DNA of 64,000 nucleotides from Paludibacteraceae bacterium (GTDB taxonomy: Bacteria > Bacteroidota > Bacteroidia > Bacteroidales > Paludibacteraceae), in the NCBI GenBank assembly GCA_017479885.1, contig JAFVBR010000026.1:42184-106183 (forward strand), written 5' to 3'. Below are positions 8,426 through 16,585 of the stretch, piece by piece. The position numbers and the translations under genes were made by a program. Below the pieces are notes generated by a model. That model was not told the DNA's origin, did no database searches, and saw only the letters and a list, made by a program, of their open reading frames with translations. Each line of letters begins with the position of its first letter. The first letter of the stretch is position 1.

Positions 8426-10234
8426 TCAGGATTTTGCATGTTGCTGCAGAGCATAGAGTGCTGCACCATAGGCCCCCATCAGTTCGGGCATATCGCTGAA
8501 AGCGACAGTGCAACCTGTGAGGAGTTCGAGGGCACGCACCACAGAGTGATTGCGCATGGTGCCACCCTGAACCACAATATGTTTGCCGAGTGAGGTTACA
8601 TCGTGCAGTTTGAGTACCTTGTAGAGACAGTTCTTTACAACAGAATAGCTGAACCCTGCCGCTATATCTTCGACTTTGGCACCTTCGCGCATTGCCTGTT
8701 TGACTTTGGAGTTCATGAAGACGGTGCAGCGCGTGCCGAGGTCGCAAGGGTGTTGCGCGGTGCATGCCTTGCGCGCGAAATCTTCCACCTTATAGCCGAG
8801 GCGGGTAGCAAAAGTCTCGATGAAGGAGCCGCAACCAGAGGAGCAAGCCTCGTTGATTTCGATACGGCGGATTGAGCCGTTCTCGACCCAGATGGCTTTC
8901 ATATCCTGGCCGCCGATGTCGAGCACGAAAGAGAGGTCAGGCATGAGAGACTTTGCCCCCATGAAATGCGCCATGGTCTCCACTATACCATAGTCAAGAG
9001 AGAAAGCGGTCTGCAACAGACTCTCGCCATAACCGGTTGCGCAGGATATGATGTTGATATCAGACATTCCTTTCGGGTCTGCCATCAACTTGTCATGCAT
9101 GCGGTTCAGAGCTTCAGAAAACGCCCGAAAGCTGTCACCGTTATTGCGGCTGTAGTCGGTATAAACAAGTTCGCCGGCTGAGTTGAGAAGCACAAGTTTG
9201 GTGGTTGTAGAACCGGAATCGACACCGAGGAAGTAGTTGAGAGTTGAGAGTGGAGAGTGGAGAGAAGTTGAGAGTTGATAGTTGAAAGTTGAGAGTTGAG
9301 AGTGGAGAGAAGTCTGCTTGCTCTGCAGCCATTCGTCGTACTCCTCGTCAGAAGAGAACAGAGCCGGCAGTCGTGTGCTGTAGTCAATATTCATATCATC
9401 TGGCTTAGAGAAAGAGGCGATGATATGAGAAAGCATAACTTCGGGGGCAGACTCAGACGCAATCAGAGCGCACCCCAGAGCAGGGATAATCTGGGCATTG
9501 TCAGGAATGGTACAGTCGGCCTCAGTATAGCCGAGAATATCGAGAAAAGACTTTCTCAGACGAGGAAGAAAAGCAAAAGGTCCGCCACAGAAGAACATCT
9601 TGGGCATGATGTCCATACCTCGTGCGAGAGACCCAATCACCTGAGTAGCAACCGCATGAAACACGGAAGCGGCAATATCAGCCTTGGAGACATTGCGCGC
9701 AATAAGATTCTGGATATCCGTTTTAGAAAAGACTCCGCACCGAGAGGCAATGGGATAGACCGTCTGCGCCTGCTCAGCCAGAGAGTTGAGTTCGGAAGTG
9801 TCAACACCGAGCAGGGTAGCAGTCTGGTCGAGGAAAGCCCCTGTTCCTCCGGCACATGAGCCGTTCATACGTATATCGGGTACCTTGCCGTCCTCGAAAA
9901 AAATCATCTTCGAGTCCTCTCCGCCCATATCAACAAAAGTATGCACGTCGGGGTAGAAATGGGTGACAGTGCGTGCAGACGCCACCACCTCCTGCACAAA
10001 AGGTGCAGAGAAATGCTCGGCGACACCCATACCCACACTTCCGGTAATGACTACGGAGAGAGAGCACTCGCCAACGCGCTCGAGCATAGAGCGAAAAGTG
10101 CGCTGCGCCGCAGCCGAGACATCTGCATTATGACGTCGATAGTCGAAGAAAAGCAATCGGGAATGCTCGTCAAGCAAGGCAACCTTAAGGGTAGTGCTAC
10201 CGATATCTACGCCGAGACTATAGTTTTTTCTCAT
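8426..10234 (-). CDS. BadF/BadG/BcrA/BcrD-type ATPase (2-hydroxyacyl-CoA dehydratase activase), two domains
   Basis: 602 residues made of two tandem ASKHA-fold ATPase domains. Each starts with the phosphate-binding motif: [16 protein letters not shown] (7-22) and [16 protein letters not shown] (~334-349). Each then has a GGxD signature: [15 protein letters not shown] and [16 protein letters not shown] [4Fe-4S]-ligand pattern is present twice ([28 protein letters not shown]). Activases of this type use ATP hydrolysis to inject an electron into the partner dehydratase, here probably the product of the downstream gene. The linker between domains (~residues 307-333) is a GTTGARA heptamer array read in frame ([14 protein letters not shown]). 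A TACTTTTG promoter is upstream. Confidence 0.9.
   Translation of the reverse strand: MRKNYSLGVDIGSTTLKVALLDEHSRLLFFDYRRHNADVSAAAQRTFRSMLERVGECSLSVVITGSVGMGVAEHFSAPFVQEVVASARTVTHFYPDVHTFVDMGGEDSKMIFFEDGKVPDIRMNGSCAGGTGAFLDQTATLLGVDTSELNSLAEQAQTVYPIASRCGVFSKTDIQNLIARNVSKADIAASVFHAVATQVIGSLARGMDIMPKMFFCGGPFAFLPRLRKSFLDILGYTEADCTIPDNAQIIPALGCALIASESAPEVMLSHIIASFSKPDDMNIDYSTRLPALFSSDEEYDEWLQSKQTSLHSQLSTFNYQLSTSLHSPLSTLNYFLGVDSGSTTTKLVLLNSAGELVYTDYSRNNGDSFRAFSEALNRMHDKLMADPKGMSDINIISCATGYGESLLQTAFSLDYGIVETMAHFMGAKSLMPDLSFVLDIGGQDMKAIWVENGSIRRIEINEACSSGCGSFIETFATRLGYKVEDFARKACTAQHPCDLGTRCTVFMNSKVKQAMREGAKVEDIAAGFSYSVVKNCLYKVLKLHDVTSLGKHIVVQGGTMRNHSVVRALELLTGCTVAFSDMPELMGAYGAALYALQQHAKS
9236..9313 (+). 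repeat. GTTGARA heptamer array inside the activase gene
   Basis: 78 bp of GTTGAGA, GTTGAAA and GTGGAGA units in frame between the two ATPase domains. The minus-strand translation is a repeated SQLSTF/L-N-type heptapeptide, with no stop codon. Confidence 0.92.
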
Positions 10235-10273
10235 ACGGTGTTATCTTATTTAATAGACCTATTAAACACGCCG

Positions 10274-10305
10274 CAAAAGTACTACAATTTTTTTATATGC
10301 ACAAC
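10274..10305 (-). promoter_or_regulatory. Promoter for the activase/dehydratase genes
   Basis: Minus strand GTTG (10305-10302), 20-bp spacer, TACTTTTG (10281-10274). It sits 40 bp upstream of the activase ATG and back to back with the porQ promoter. Confidence 0.65.
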
Positions 10306-10320
10306 AAAAATGACGATAAT

Positions 10321-10352
10321 TTTGCATAAGTCAGGAAATTTCTCTAATTTTG
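10321..10352 (+). promoter_or_regulatory. Promoter for porQ
   Basis: TTTG (10321-10324), 20-bp spacer, TAATTTTG (10345-10352); the porQ ATG is 22 bp further on. A second TAATTTTG at 10317 lacks a suitable upstream element. Confidence 0.78.
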
Positions 10353-10373
10353 CGGTGTAAATAGTTTGCATAA

Positions 10374-11462
10374 ATGTTGCTAAAGACGAAACATATATTA
10401 TTGAGTGCCGGATTGTGGACAATGTTTGCCATAGGTGCCTATGCCCAGGCAGGCTCCAATGCCTTTGCTTTTATGTCTTTTCCCGCTTCCGCAAGACTCA
10501 ACTCGCTCGGCGGGACCAACGTTTCGCTTGAGGACGGAGAGATGAGCATGGCTCTCTGCAACCCCTCGATGCTGTCGGACAAGACGCACATGAATCTGGA
10601 GTTGGGTTATTCGTACTACATGAGCGGAATGAACTTTGCCTCGGCGATGTACAGCCACAACTACAAAGAGAACAGATTTGCTTTCGCTGTGCATTTTCTT
10701 GACTACGGCAAGATGCAGTATGCCGATGAATACGGGAACAGGACCGGCCTTACCTTCGGAGCAAGAGACATGCTGTTTGACCTTATCTACACCAGGCAGT
10801 TGGGCGAATATTTCAGAGTAGGCGCATCGCTGAAACCGATATACAGCATATACGAGAGTTACAGTTCGTTCGCTCTTGGAGCCGATGTGGGTGCACATTT
10901 CCAGACCAAGGACAAGTCGTTTCAGTTGGGACTCAGTCTGCAAAACATAGGCTGGCAGCTGAAGAAGTTCCACAGGGAGTCTGACGGCGGCAAGCGCCAG
11001 ATGCTGCCTTTGAATCTGCAATTAGGACTCAACTACAAGTTCGCTCACGCGCCTATCCGAATAGGCATGACCATACACAATATACAGCGCTGGAATCTCG
11101 GATATGAAAGAAGCGGCAACAGCACATACGTATTAGGCAGCAAAAAGGGCATGACAAGCGAAGAATGGCAATTAGCGCAGGACAACGGAGCAGTGATGTG
11201 GTATGACATGCTTTTCAGGCACACCATTTTCTTCCTTGACATAGTGCCCAAAAGCGAGAAGTTCTATCTCACCCTCAGTTACAACCACAGACACAGAGCC
11301 GAACTGGCACTGAAAGACCAGCGGTCGCTTGCCGGCTTTGCCATAGGCGCCGGAGTAAACGTAAAGAAAGCACGAATAGGTGCCGCCTTCACACAATACA
11401 CCAAGGGGCAATACGTATTCCAAGTTTCGCTGACACTCGACATCAACGAACTGATGAAGTAG
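10374..11462 (+). CDS. porQ: Type IX secretion system protein PorQ
   Basis: 362 residues with a signal peptide (1-24, ending AYAQ). The N-terminal text SNAFAFMSFPASARLNSLGGTNVSL and the alternating beta-strand pattern to the end match PorQ, a predicted outer-membrane beta-barrel of the PorV/PorP class needed for type IX secretion in Porphyromonas. PorQ is one of the non-core barrel components; its direct partner role is unclear. The gene has its own promoter and is followed 41 bp later by cmk, an arrangement I recognise from other Bacteroidales. It fits with sprA, the T9SS translocon, later in the window. Confidence 0.9.
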   Translation: MLLKTKHILLSAGLWTMFAIGAYAQAGSNAFAFMSFPASARLNSLGGTNVSLEDGEMSMALCNPSMLSDKTHMNLELGYSYYMSGMNFASAMYSHNYKENRFAFAVHFLDYGKMQYADEYGNRTGLTFGARDMLFDLIYTRQLGEYFRVGASLKPIYSIYESYSSFALGADVGAHFQTKDKSFQLGLSLQNIGWQLKKFHRESDGGKRQMLPLNLQLGLNYKFAHAPIRIGMTIHNIQRWNLGYERSGNSTYVLGSKKGMTSEEWQLAQDNGAVMWYDMLFRHTIFFLDIVPKSEKFYLTLSYNHRHRAELALKDQRSLAGFAIGAGVNVKKARIGAAFTQYTKGQYVFQVSLTLDINELMK

Positions 11463-11503
11463 TTTAGGATGGTTTGGAGTGGTTAAAAGTTGTTTAAAAT
11501 AAT

Positions 11504-12232
11504 ATGAAAAAGATTGTAGTAGCAGTTGACGGATACTCATCGTGCGGCAAAAGCACAATAGCCAAGCAACTGGCACAATATGCCGGATACACATACGTGG
11601 ACACCGGTGCCATGTACCGTGCCGTGGCACTATATATATATGAAGAATGGAACGGTCTCCGACCTACTGAAACAGACTTAGTCCGATTTGAAGATTTGAG
11701 TGATGAGGAGATGACTGCGTTTCTGAACGAGCATATTCACATCTCTTTCATCCAGACAGACAACGGCCAGCACGTGTGTCTGAACGGAGAAGACGTAGAG
11801 AGCCGGATACGCACACTTGAGACCGGCAATCTCGCCTCACAGGTAAGCACCATAGGCGCAGTGAGACGTTTTCTGGTGGCACAACAGCAGAAGATGGGCG
11901 AGGAGAAAGGTATAGTGATGGACGGCAGAGACATCGGCACAGTGGTCTTTCCCGGGGCCGAACTTAAACTGTTTCTCACAGCCTCGGCTGAAGTACGCGC
12001 GCAGAGGCGTTATTTAGAATTGCGAGAGAAAGGCGGCAATCCGGTATTTGAAGACGTACTCCGGGACGTGGAGGACAGAGACTACAGAGACACTCACAGA
12101 GCGGAGAGTCCGCTCAAGCAGGCGGATGATGCCATAGTGATTGACAACACGAATATGACGCGAGAGGAGCAGATGCAGAAAGTAACGGAGTTGTTCGAGT
12201 CGATAGTTAAGGGTACTTCTAAAAACGTCTAA
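11504..12232 (+). CDS. cmk: Cytidylate kinase
   Basis: 242 residues, normal for bacterial (d)CMP kinase, which phosphorylates CMP and dCMP with ATP. The P-loop GYSSCGKST (10-18) is present. So are the substrate region YTYVDTGAMYRAVALY (~29-44), the RDIGTVVFPGAELKLFLTAS block, and the lid/arginine segment DVEDRDYRDTHRAESPLKQA near the C-terminus. It lies in the plus-strand run porQ-cmk-ispH-pfkA. The stop codon lies in the loop of a long RNA hairpin (12206-12252). Confidence 0.97.
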   Translation: MKKIVVAVDGYSSCGKSTIAKQLAQYAGYTYVDTGAMYRAVALYIYEEWNGLRPTETDLVRFEDLSDEEMTAFLNEHIHISFIQTDNGQHVCLNGEDVESRIRTLETGNLASQVSTIGAVRRFLVAQQQKMGEEKGIVMDGRDIGTVVFPGAELKLFLTASAEVRAQRRYLELREKGGNPVFEDVLRDVEDRDYRDTHRAESPLKQADDAIVIDNTNMTREEQMQKVTELFESIVKGTSKNV

Positions 12233-12252
12233 TTTTTAGAAATACCCTTAAC
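12206..12252 (+). promoter_or_regulatory. Long hairpin enclosing the cmk stop codon
   Basis: Left arm GTTAAGGGTA-C-TTCTAAAAA and right arm TTTTTAGAA-A-TACCCTTAAC pair over 19 of 20 positions around a 7-nt loop, cgtctaa, that contains the cmk TAA. There is no T-run after it, so it is not an ordinary terminator; it could be an mRNA stabiliser or processing site between cmk and ispH. Confidence 0.75.
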
Positions 12253-12279
12253 AACTGACAATAAACATACGAAACTCAG

Positions 12280-13149
12280 ATGACGGTAGAGATTGACAAT
12301 CAGTCGGGGTTCTGCTTCGGAGTGGTCACTGCCATCAGGAAAGCGGAGGAAGAGTTGCAGAAAGGCGGCACACTGTATTGCTTGGGCGACATAGTGCATA
12401 ACGGGCAAGAGGTGGAGCGACTGTCGGGTTTAGGATTAGTAACCATCAACCACGAGCAATTCGGGCAACTGCCGAGAGGCGCCAGAGTGCTGATACGCGC
12501 CCACGGCGAACCTCCTCAGACCTACATCACTGCAGAACAAAGAGAAGTGGAGATAGTGGACGCCAGTTGCCCTGTGGTAAGAAACTTGCAGAAGAAGATA
12601 AGAGACACATACAGACAGCATAAAGACGCACAGATAGTTATTTTCGGCAAACCCGGACATGCCGAAGTCATAGGTCTGCAGGGTCAGACCGAGAACAAAG
12701 CGATTGTGGTAGAGGGAGCGGAAGACATAAAGAAGATAGACTTCTCAAGAGACATATATCTGTTTTCGCAAACAACCAAATCGGTCGAGGAGTTTGAGAG
12801 TCTGGTAGAGAGCATACGGACACAGTTGCAGTCAGAAGGCAACAAAGTGAACTTCGAGTGGCATGACACTATCTGCGGACAAGTAAGGAACAGAGTAAGG
12901 CACATAAGAGAGTTCGCGGCGGGTCACGACAAGGTGATATTTGTAGGAGGCAGGAACTCTTCAAACGGCAAAGTGCTCTATCAGCATTGTATCTCAGTCA
13001 ATCCGGACACTGTATTTATAGAGAGCGCCGCCGAACTGACAAACGAATACATTGCTTCATGCAAAGGAATGAACATAGGTATATGCGGCGCCACCAGTAC
13101 TCCGCTTTGGTTGATGGAGGAAGTGAGGGAGAAGATTGTTAATAGTTAA
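12280..13149 (+). CDS. ispH: 4-hydroxy-3-methylbut-2-enyl diphosphate reductase
   Basis: 289 residues. IspH catalyses the last step of the MEP isoprenoid pathway, reducing HMBPP to IPP and DMAPP with a [4Fe-4S] cluster. The three cluster cysteines are in place: C12 (GFCFGVV), C97 (DASCPVV) and C199 (DTICGQV). The active-site text AHGEPP (74-79), GKPGHAEVIG (123-132) and NSSNGKVL also matches. It follows cmk by 47 bp. Its last codons and TAA stop are formed by the start of an AATAGNN heptamer array, so the array has been joined right at the gene end. Confidence 0.97.
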   Translation: MTVEIDNQSGFCFGVVTAIRKAEEELQKGGTLYCLGDIVHNGQEVERLSGLGLVTINHEQFGQLPRGARVLIRAHGEPPQTYITAEQREVEIVDASCPVVRNLQKKIRDTYRQHKDAQIVIFGKPGHAEVIGLQGQTENKAIVVEGAEDIKKIDFSRDIYLFSQTTKSVEEFESLVESIRTQLQSEGNKVNFEWHDTICGQVRNRVRHIREFAAGHDKVIFVGGRNSSNGKVLYQHCISVNPDTVFIESAAELTNEYIASCKGMNIGICGATSTPLWLMEEVREKIVNS

Positions 13150-13262
13150 TAGTTAATAGTTAATAGCGAATAGATAATAGCGAATAGCGAATAGATAATA
13201 GCGAATAGTTAATAGCGAATAGATAATAGCGAATAGATAATAGATAATAGCGAATAGATAAT
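13138..13262 (+). repeat. Heptamer array, AATAGNN family
   Basis: About 125 bp of AATAGTT, AATAGCG and AATAGAT units between ispH and pfkA. The first units supply the last sense codons and stop of ispH. Read on the plus strand every frame soon meets TAG or TAA; the minus strand is open throughout and yields an artefactual IRYYLLS-type repeat peptide. Confidence 0.95.
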
Positions 13263-13282
13263 ATTCTGAAAATCACATATAC

Positions 13283-14266
13283 ATGGAATACGAAATAAAA
13301 ACGATAGGTGTACTCACCTCGGGTGGTGATTCGCCCGGTATGAATGCTGCAGTACGTGCCGTGACGCGTGCTGCCATAGCAAACGGAATAAAAGTGAAGG
13401 CTATCTTCCGCGGCTACAAAGGTCTGATGGATGATGAGGTTCAGGAATTCACCACTCAGGACGTGAGCGGCATAATACAGCGCGGAGGCACGATACTGAA
13501 GTCCGCCCGCAGTGAGGAGTTCAAGACACAGGAAGGCAGAAAGCGTGCATGGCAGACGCTGAAAAAAGAGAAGATTGATGCGCTGATTGTGATAGGCGGC
13601 GACGGCACCTTCACCGGGGCACGACTTTTTGCACAAGAGTATAATATCCCCATCATAGGTATTCCGGGCACTATTGACAACGACCTCTGGGGCACCGACT
13701 CTACGATTGGTTACGACACCGCACTGAACACAATAATGGATTGCGTGGACAAACTGCGCGATACAGGCACCAGCCACGAGCGGCTTTTCCTTGTGGAGAT
13801 AATGGGTCGTGATGCAGGTTTTCTGACTCTCAATGCCGCAATAGCCGCAGGTGCGGAAGCAGCCATCATTCCTGAGCGTGCAACAGTTGCAGAGCAATTG
13901 GAAGACGCGATAGGTCAGGGGCGCAGGAAACACAAGAACTCGTCGATAGTGCTTGTACAGGAGCATGCGATAGAAGGCGGTGCCCAGGCAGTTGCAAAGG
14001 TAATAGAGAAAGAGCACCCCGAATACGGTACGCGCGTTACCATTCTCGGTCACCTTCAACGGGGAGGCAGTCCGACTGCCTTCGACAGAATACTTGCTTC
14101 GAGACTGGGAGTAGCCGCCATACAGGCATTGCTTGAAGAGCAGCGCTCGGTCATGGTAGGTTTGCAGAACGGGCAAGTGGTGTACGTGCCACTATCGAAA
14201 GCCATCAAACAGAAGAAAGACATAAAAGACGACAAATGGCAGGCACTGCAGGTACTGTCTATTTAG
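13283..14266 (+). CDS. pfkA: 6-phosphofructokinase (ATP-dependent)
   Basis: 327 residues, the standard length for bacterial PfkA, which phosphorylates fructose 6-phosphate in glycolysis. ATP-binding [12 protein letters not shown] (14-25) and GGDGTFTGA (105-113), and the catalytic loop [14 protein letters not shown] (~126-139) are intact, as is the substrate segment [10 protein letters not shown]. The Gly after GGDGT that marks ATP- rather than PPi-dependence supports ATP as donor. It lies between two repeat arrays: AATAGNN before and GTTGARA beginning exactly at its stop codon. Confidence 0.97.
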   Translation: MEYEIKTIGVLTSGGDSPGMNAAVRAVTRAAIANGIKVKAIFRGYKGLMDDEVQEFTTQDVSGIIQRGGTILKSARSEEFKTQEGRKRAWQTLKKEKIDALIVIGGDGTFTGARLFAQEYNIPIIGIPGTIDNDLWGTDSTIGYDTALNTIMDCVDKLRDTGTSHERLFLVEIMGRDAGFLTLNAAIAAGAEAAIIPERATVAEQLEDAIGQGRRKHKNSSIVLVQEHAIEGGAQAVAKVIEKEHPEYGTRVTILGHLQRGGSPTAFDRILASRLGVAAIQALLEEQRSVMVGLQNGQVVYVPLSKAIKQKKDIKDDKWQALQVLSI

Positions 14267-14430
14267 AGTTGAAAGTTGAGAGTGGAGAGTGGAGAGAAGT
14301 TGAAAGTTGAAAGTTTAAAGTGGAAAGAAGTTATTTAGTTGAAAGTTGAGAGTGGAGAGTGGAGAGAAGTTGAGAGTTGAAAGTTTAAAGTGGAAAGAAG
14401 TTATTTAGTTGAAAGTTGAAAGTTGAGAGA
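14266..14430 (+). repeat. GTTGARA heptamer array with a ~70-bp higher-order duplication
   Basis: GTTGAAA, GTTGAGA and GTGGAGA heptamers from the pfkA stop to just before the phosphoesterase start. A block of about 70 bp (ending TTTAAAGTGGAAAGAAGTT) is present twice in tandem, so the array has grown both by unit and by block. Confidence 0.93.
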
Positions 14431-14437
14431 TAAAGAT

Positions 14438-16516
14438 ATGAGAAAATTGTATTTGACATTAGCGGCAACCATTGTATGTGCATCATTGTGTGCAGACAAT
14501 ATTGTCAGTGTAAGCAAAGCAATTTGCGACAAAGATGAGAATGTGGATGTGACTTACACCGGCATGCCGGCAAGTTCATACCTTTATTTCTATCAGGATG
14601 CCGCTCTACTGCCGCTCAGTTGGTACGTAAACAACAGCACAGAGGCTCCGCTTACAGGCAATTTTCCCACTTACGGTCTGTTAGAGCCGTATGCGAACAA
14701 GATTCGTATAGAGCAAGAAGGCGCAGTGCTTGATTCGGCAATGATAACAGTGCGCGAAGTGCCTTTTGTAAGAAAGGGAGAAGAAGACAAGGCGGGTCCT
14801 GTCATATGGCTGATGACAGACATACACGTAATGGCACCAGCACTGATAATAAATGACGGCAAAGCATTGCAGGACGTTGTAGAGAGCGACAGAAAGATGC
14901 TCAGGCAGAGCGCAGAGATATTTGAAGCACTTACTGACTCAATACTGCTCTACAAACCTGATATCCTACTGATTGCCGGCGACTTGACCAAAGACGGGGA
15001 GAAAGTGAGTCACGAGTTGGTAGCACAAGGTCTGAACAAGATGAAGGCTGAGGGCATAGAAGTGTTTGTCATTCCGGGCAACCACGATATAAAGAACCCT
15101 AACGCCAAGTATTTCGACGGAGACCAAAGCAAGCCTGCAGAAGATGTTCTCGAACAAGAATTCAGAGAGATATACAAAGATTTCGGCTATGACAGTGAGA
15201 AATATCAGCAAGACACAAGTTCATTGTCATACATTGCCGAACCGACAGAGGGACTTACGATAATAGGCATTGATGCGACCCGCTGCCGCGAGAACCTCAG
15301 TACACAGCACGGCGACAGCAAGAACCAGCGTCAGGACTATGGCAAACTGCGCGATGAGACACTGCATTGGGTAACAGACAGGGCTGACGAGGCAAAGGCA
15401 AAGGGGAATATGGTGATAGCGATGATGCACCACCAGTTGGTAGAGCACTTCGCAGACCAGTCGGTAGTGCTTGCCTCTGCCGCTATAGAGAACGGCGACA
15501 GCATTGCTGATATTTTTATCGAGCACGGAATACACCTCGTACTGACCGGGCACATGCACATCTCCAACAATACCACTTATTACAACGAAGCCCTGACCGA
15601 CTCGCTGGTAGAAATAAGTACAGGCGCAACAGTCAGTTACCCTGTGCCATACCGCTCGCTGACCATCTACCCAGAGACGGAAGAATTAGTTGTATCAACA
15701 AGGAATCTTCATGCACTGAAAGATATAACAGACATGGGAGTATTCTCAAGAGACGAGTTATCGGCAAGAGTGGACAAGCTGATGGCAAGCGTCGCCAACA
15801 TGTTCAGCAAAGAGATTGACTCAGCACTGGCAGAGGCAAAGAGTCAGTCGAGCGACGACCAGATGATGCAGGTGATGATAGAGAAATTAGAGTCAGCGCT
15901 ACCCAAGAGCAACAGCGACAGGGCATTGCTGGCATACAAGTATTTCGGTGAACCGTTCACTCTGGCCATGCTCACCGCCTCTGAAGGCAACGAGGACAGG
16001 AAACTGACCGAACTGCTTGACCCGATGATAGAAACGGGAGTGGACTCGCTGATGGAATACATAATAGTGGCAGGCGACTTCGAACATACCACATTCACGA
16101 TGATGGGATTCCCCATTACTATTTCCACAGTAGAGATTGTACGCATGATGGGTGGAGTGGTGAAACTTATGATAGAAGGCAAAAGCGAGCAAATAGACTC
16201 ATACGCCGCATCGCTACCTGCCGGGTTCAAGAACATGCTGGAGAAGATGAAAACTGCACTTGAGAAAGTGGATAAGATTAAGAACAGCATGCTCAAAGAT
16301 ATAAGTTATCCCGACACAGACAAAGAGAACAAGACAGACGATATGTTCCTCAATCTGAGACTGCCCGGCATAAAGAATGTGAAGACCCCCACATCGTTGC
16401 AGACTGCCCGCCCCACCCTATATCCGCAAGGCTGGTACGATGTGCTCGGCAGAGAGACAGCCGCGCCGACTGAAAGCGGCATATATATTCACAACGGCAA
16501 AGTGGTAATCAAATAA
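14438..16516 (+). CDS. Exported calcineurin-like metallophosphoesterase with T9SS-type C-terminal tail
   Basis: 692 residues from the ATG at 14438; an in-frame TTG at 14423 lies in the repeat array and is not credible. Signal peptide 1-19 (ending CASLCA). The phosphoesterase metal motifs are in order: MTDIHV (D-x-H), LIAGDLTKDG (GDxx), VIPGNHDIKN (GNHD), MMHHQLVE, and LTGHMHIS (GHxH). The C-terminal ~150 residues are helical and of unknown role. The final ~25 residues (WYDVLGRE...GIYIHNGKVVIK) resemble the type A sorting signal of type IX secretion, so the enzyme is probably placed on the cell surface. The substrate cannot be told. Confidence 0.88.
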   Translation: MRKLYLTLAATIVCASLCADNIVSVSKAICDKDENVDVTYTGMPASSYLYFYQDAALLPLSWYVNNSTEAPLTGNFPTYGLLEPYANKIRIEQEGAVLDSAMITVREVPFVRKGEEDKAGPVIWLMTDIHVMAPALIINDGKALQDVVESDRKMLRQSAEIFEALTDSILLYKPDILLIAGDLTKDGEKVSHELVAQGLNKMKAEGIEVFVIPGNHDIKNPNAKYFDGDQSKPAEDVLEQEFREIYKDFGYDSEKYQQDTSSLSYIAEPTEGLTIIGIDATRCRENLSTQHGDSKNQRQDYGKLRDETLHWVTDRADEAKAKGNMVIAMMHHQLVEHFADQSVVLASAAIENGDSIADIFIEHGIHLVLTGHMHISNNTTYYNEALTDSLVEISTGATVSYPVPYRSLTIYPETEELVVSTRNLHALKDITDMGVFSRDELSARVDKLMASVANMFSKEIDSALAEAKSQSSDDQMMQVMIEKLESALPKSNSDRALLAYKYFGEPFTLAMLTASEGNEDRKLTELLDPMIETGVDSLMEYIIVAGDFEHTTFTMMGFPITISTVEIVRMMGGVVKLMIEGKSEQIDSYAASLPAGFKNMLEKMKTALEKVDKIKNSMLKDISYPDTDKENKTDDMFLNLRLPGIKNVKTPTSLQTARPTLYPQGWYDVLGRETAAPTESGIYIHNGKVVIK

Positions 16517-16520
16517 TATA

Positions 16521-16546
16521 TAGAGACTTAATATATCAAGTCTCTA
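16521..16546. terminator. TAGAGACTT...AAGTCTCTA hairpin, possible terminator
   Basis: A perfect 9-bp stem with an 8-nt loop 5 bp after the phosphoesterase stop. It belongs to the GAGAC...GTCTC palindrome group also seen at 21332, 27842, 28642 and 35451. A T-run is lacking, so the terminator role is uncertain. Confidence 0.5.
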
Positions 16547-16585
16547 CTGTGAGCCATTTTGTGATTCACTTTCTTAACTACGTGG

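Noticed and set aside
13160-14176. Minus-strand ORF of 338 codons ending in IRYYLLS-type repeats.
   Set aside because: It lies opposite pfkA and runs into the AATAGNN array, whose minus strand is free of stops in every frame; no start signal or family match.
14423-14437. TTG start for the phosphoesterase.
   Set aside because: The codons come from the repeat array, and the signal peptide begins properly at the ATG at 14438.
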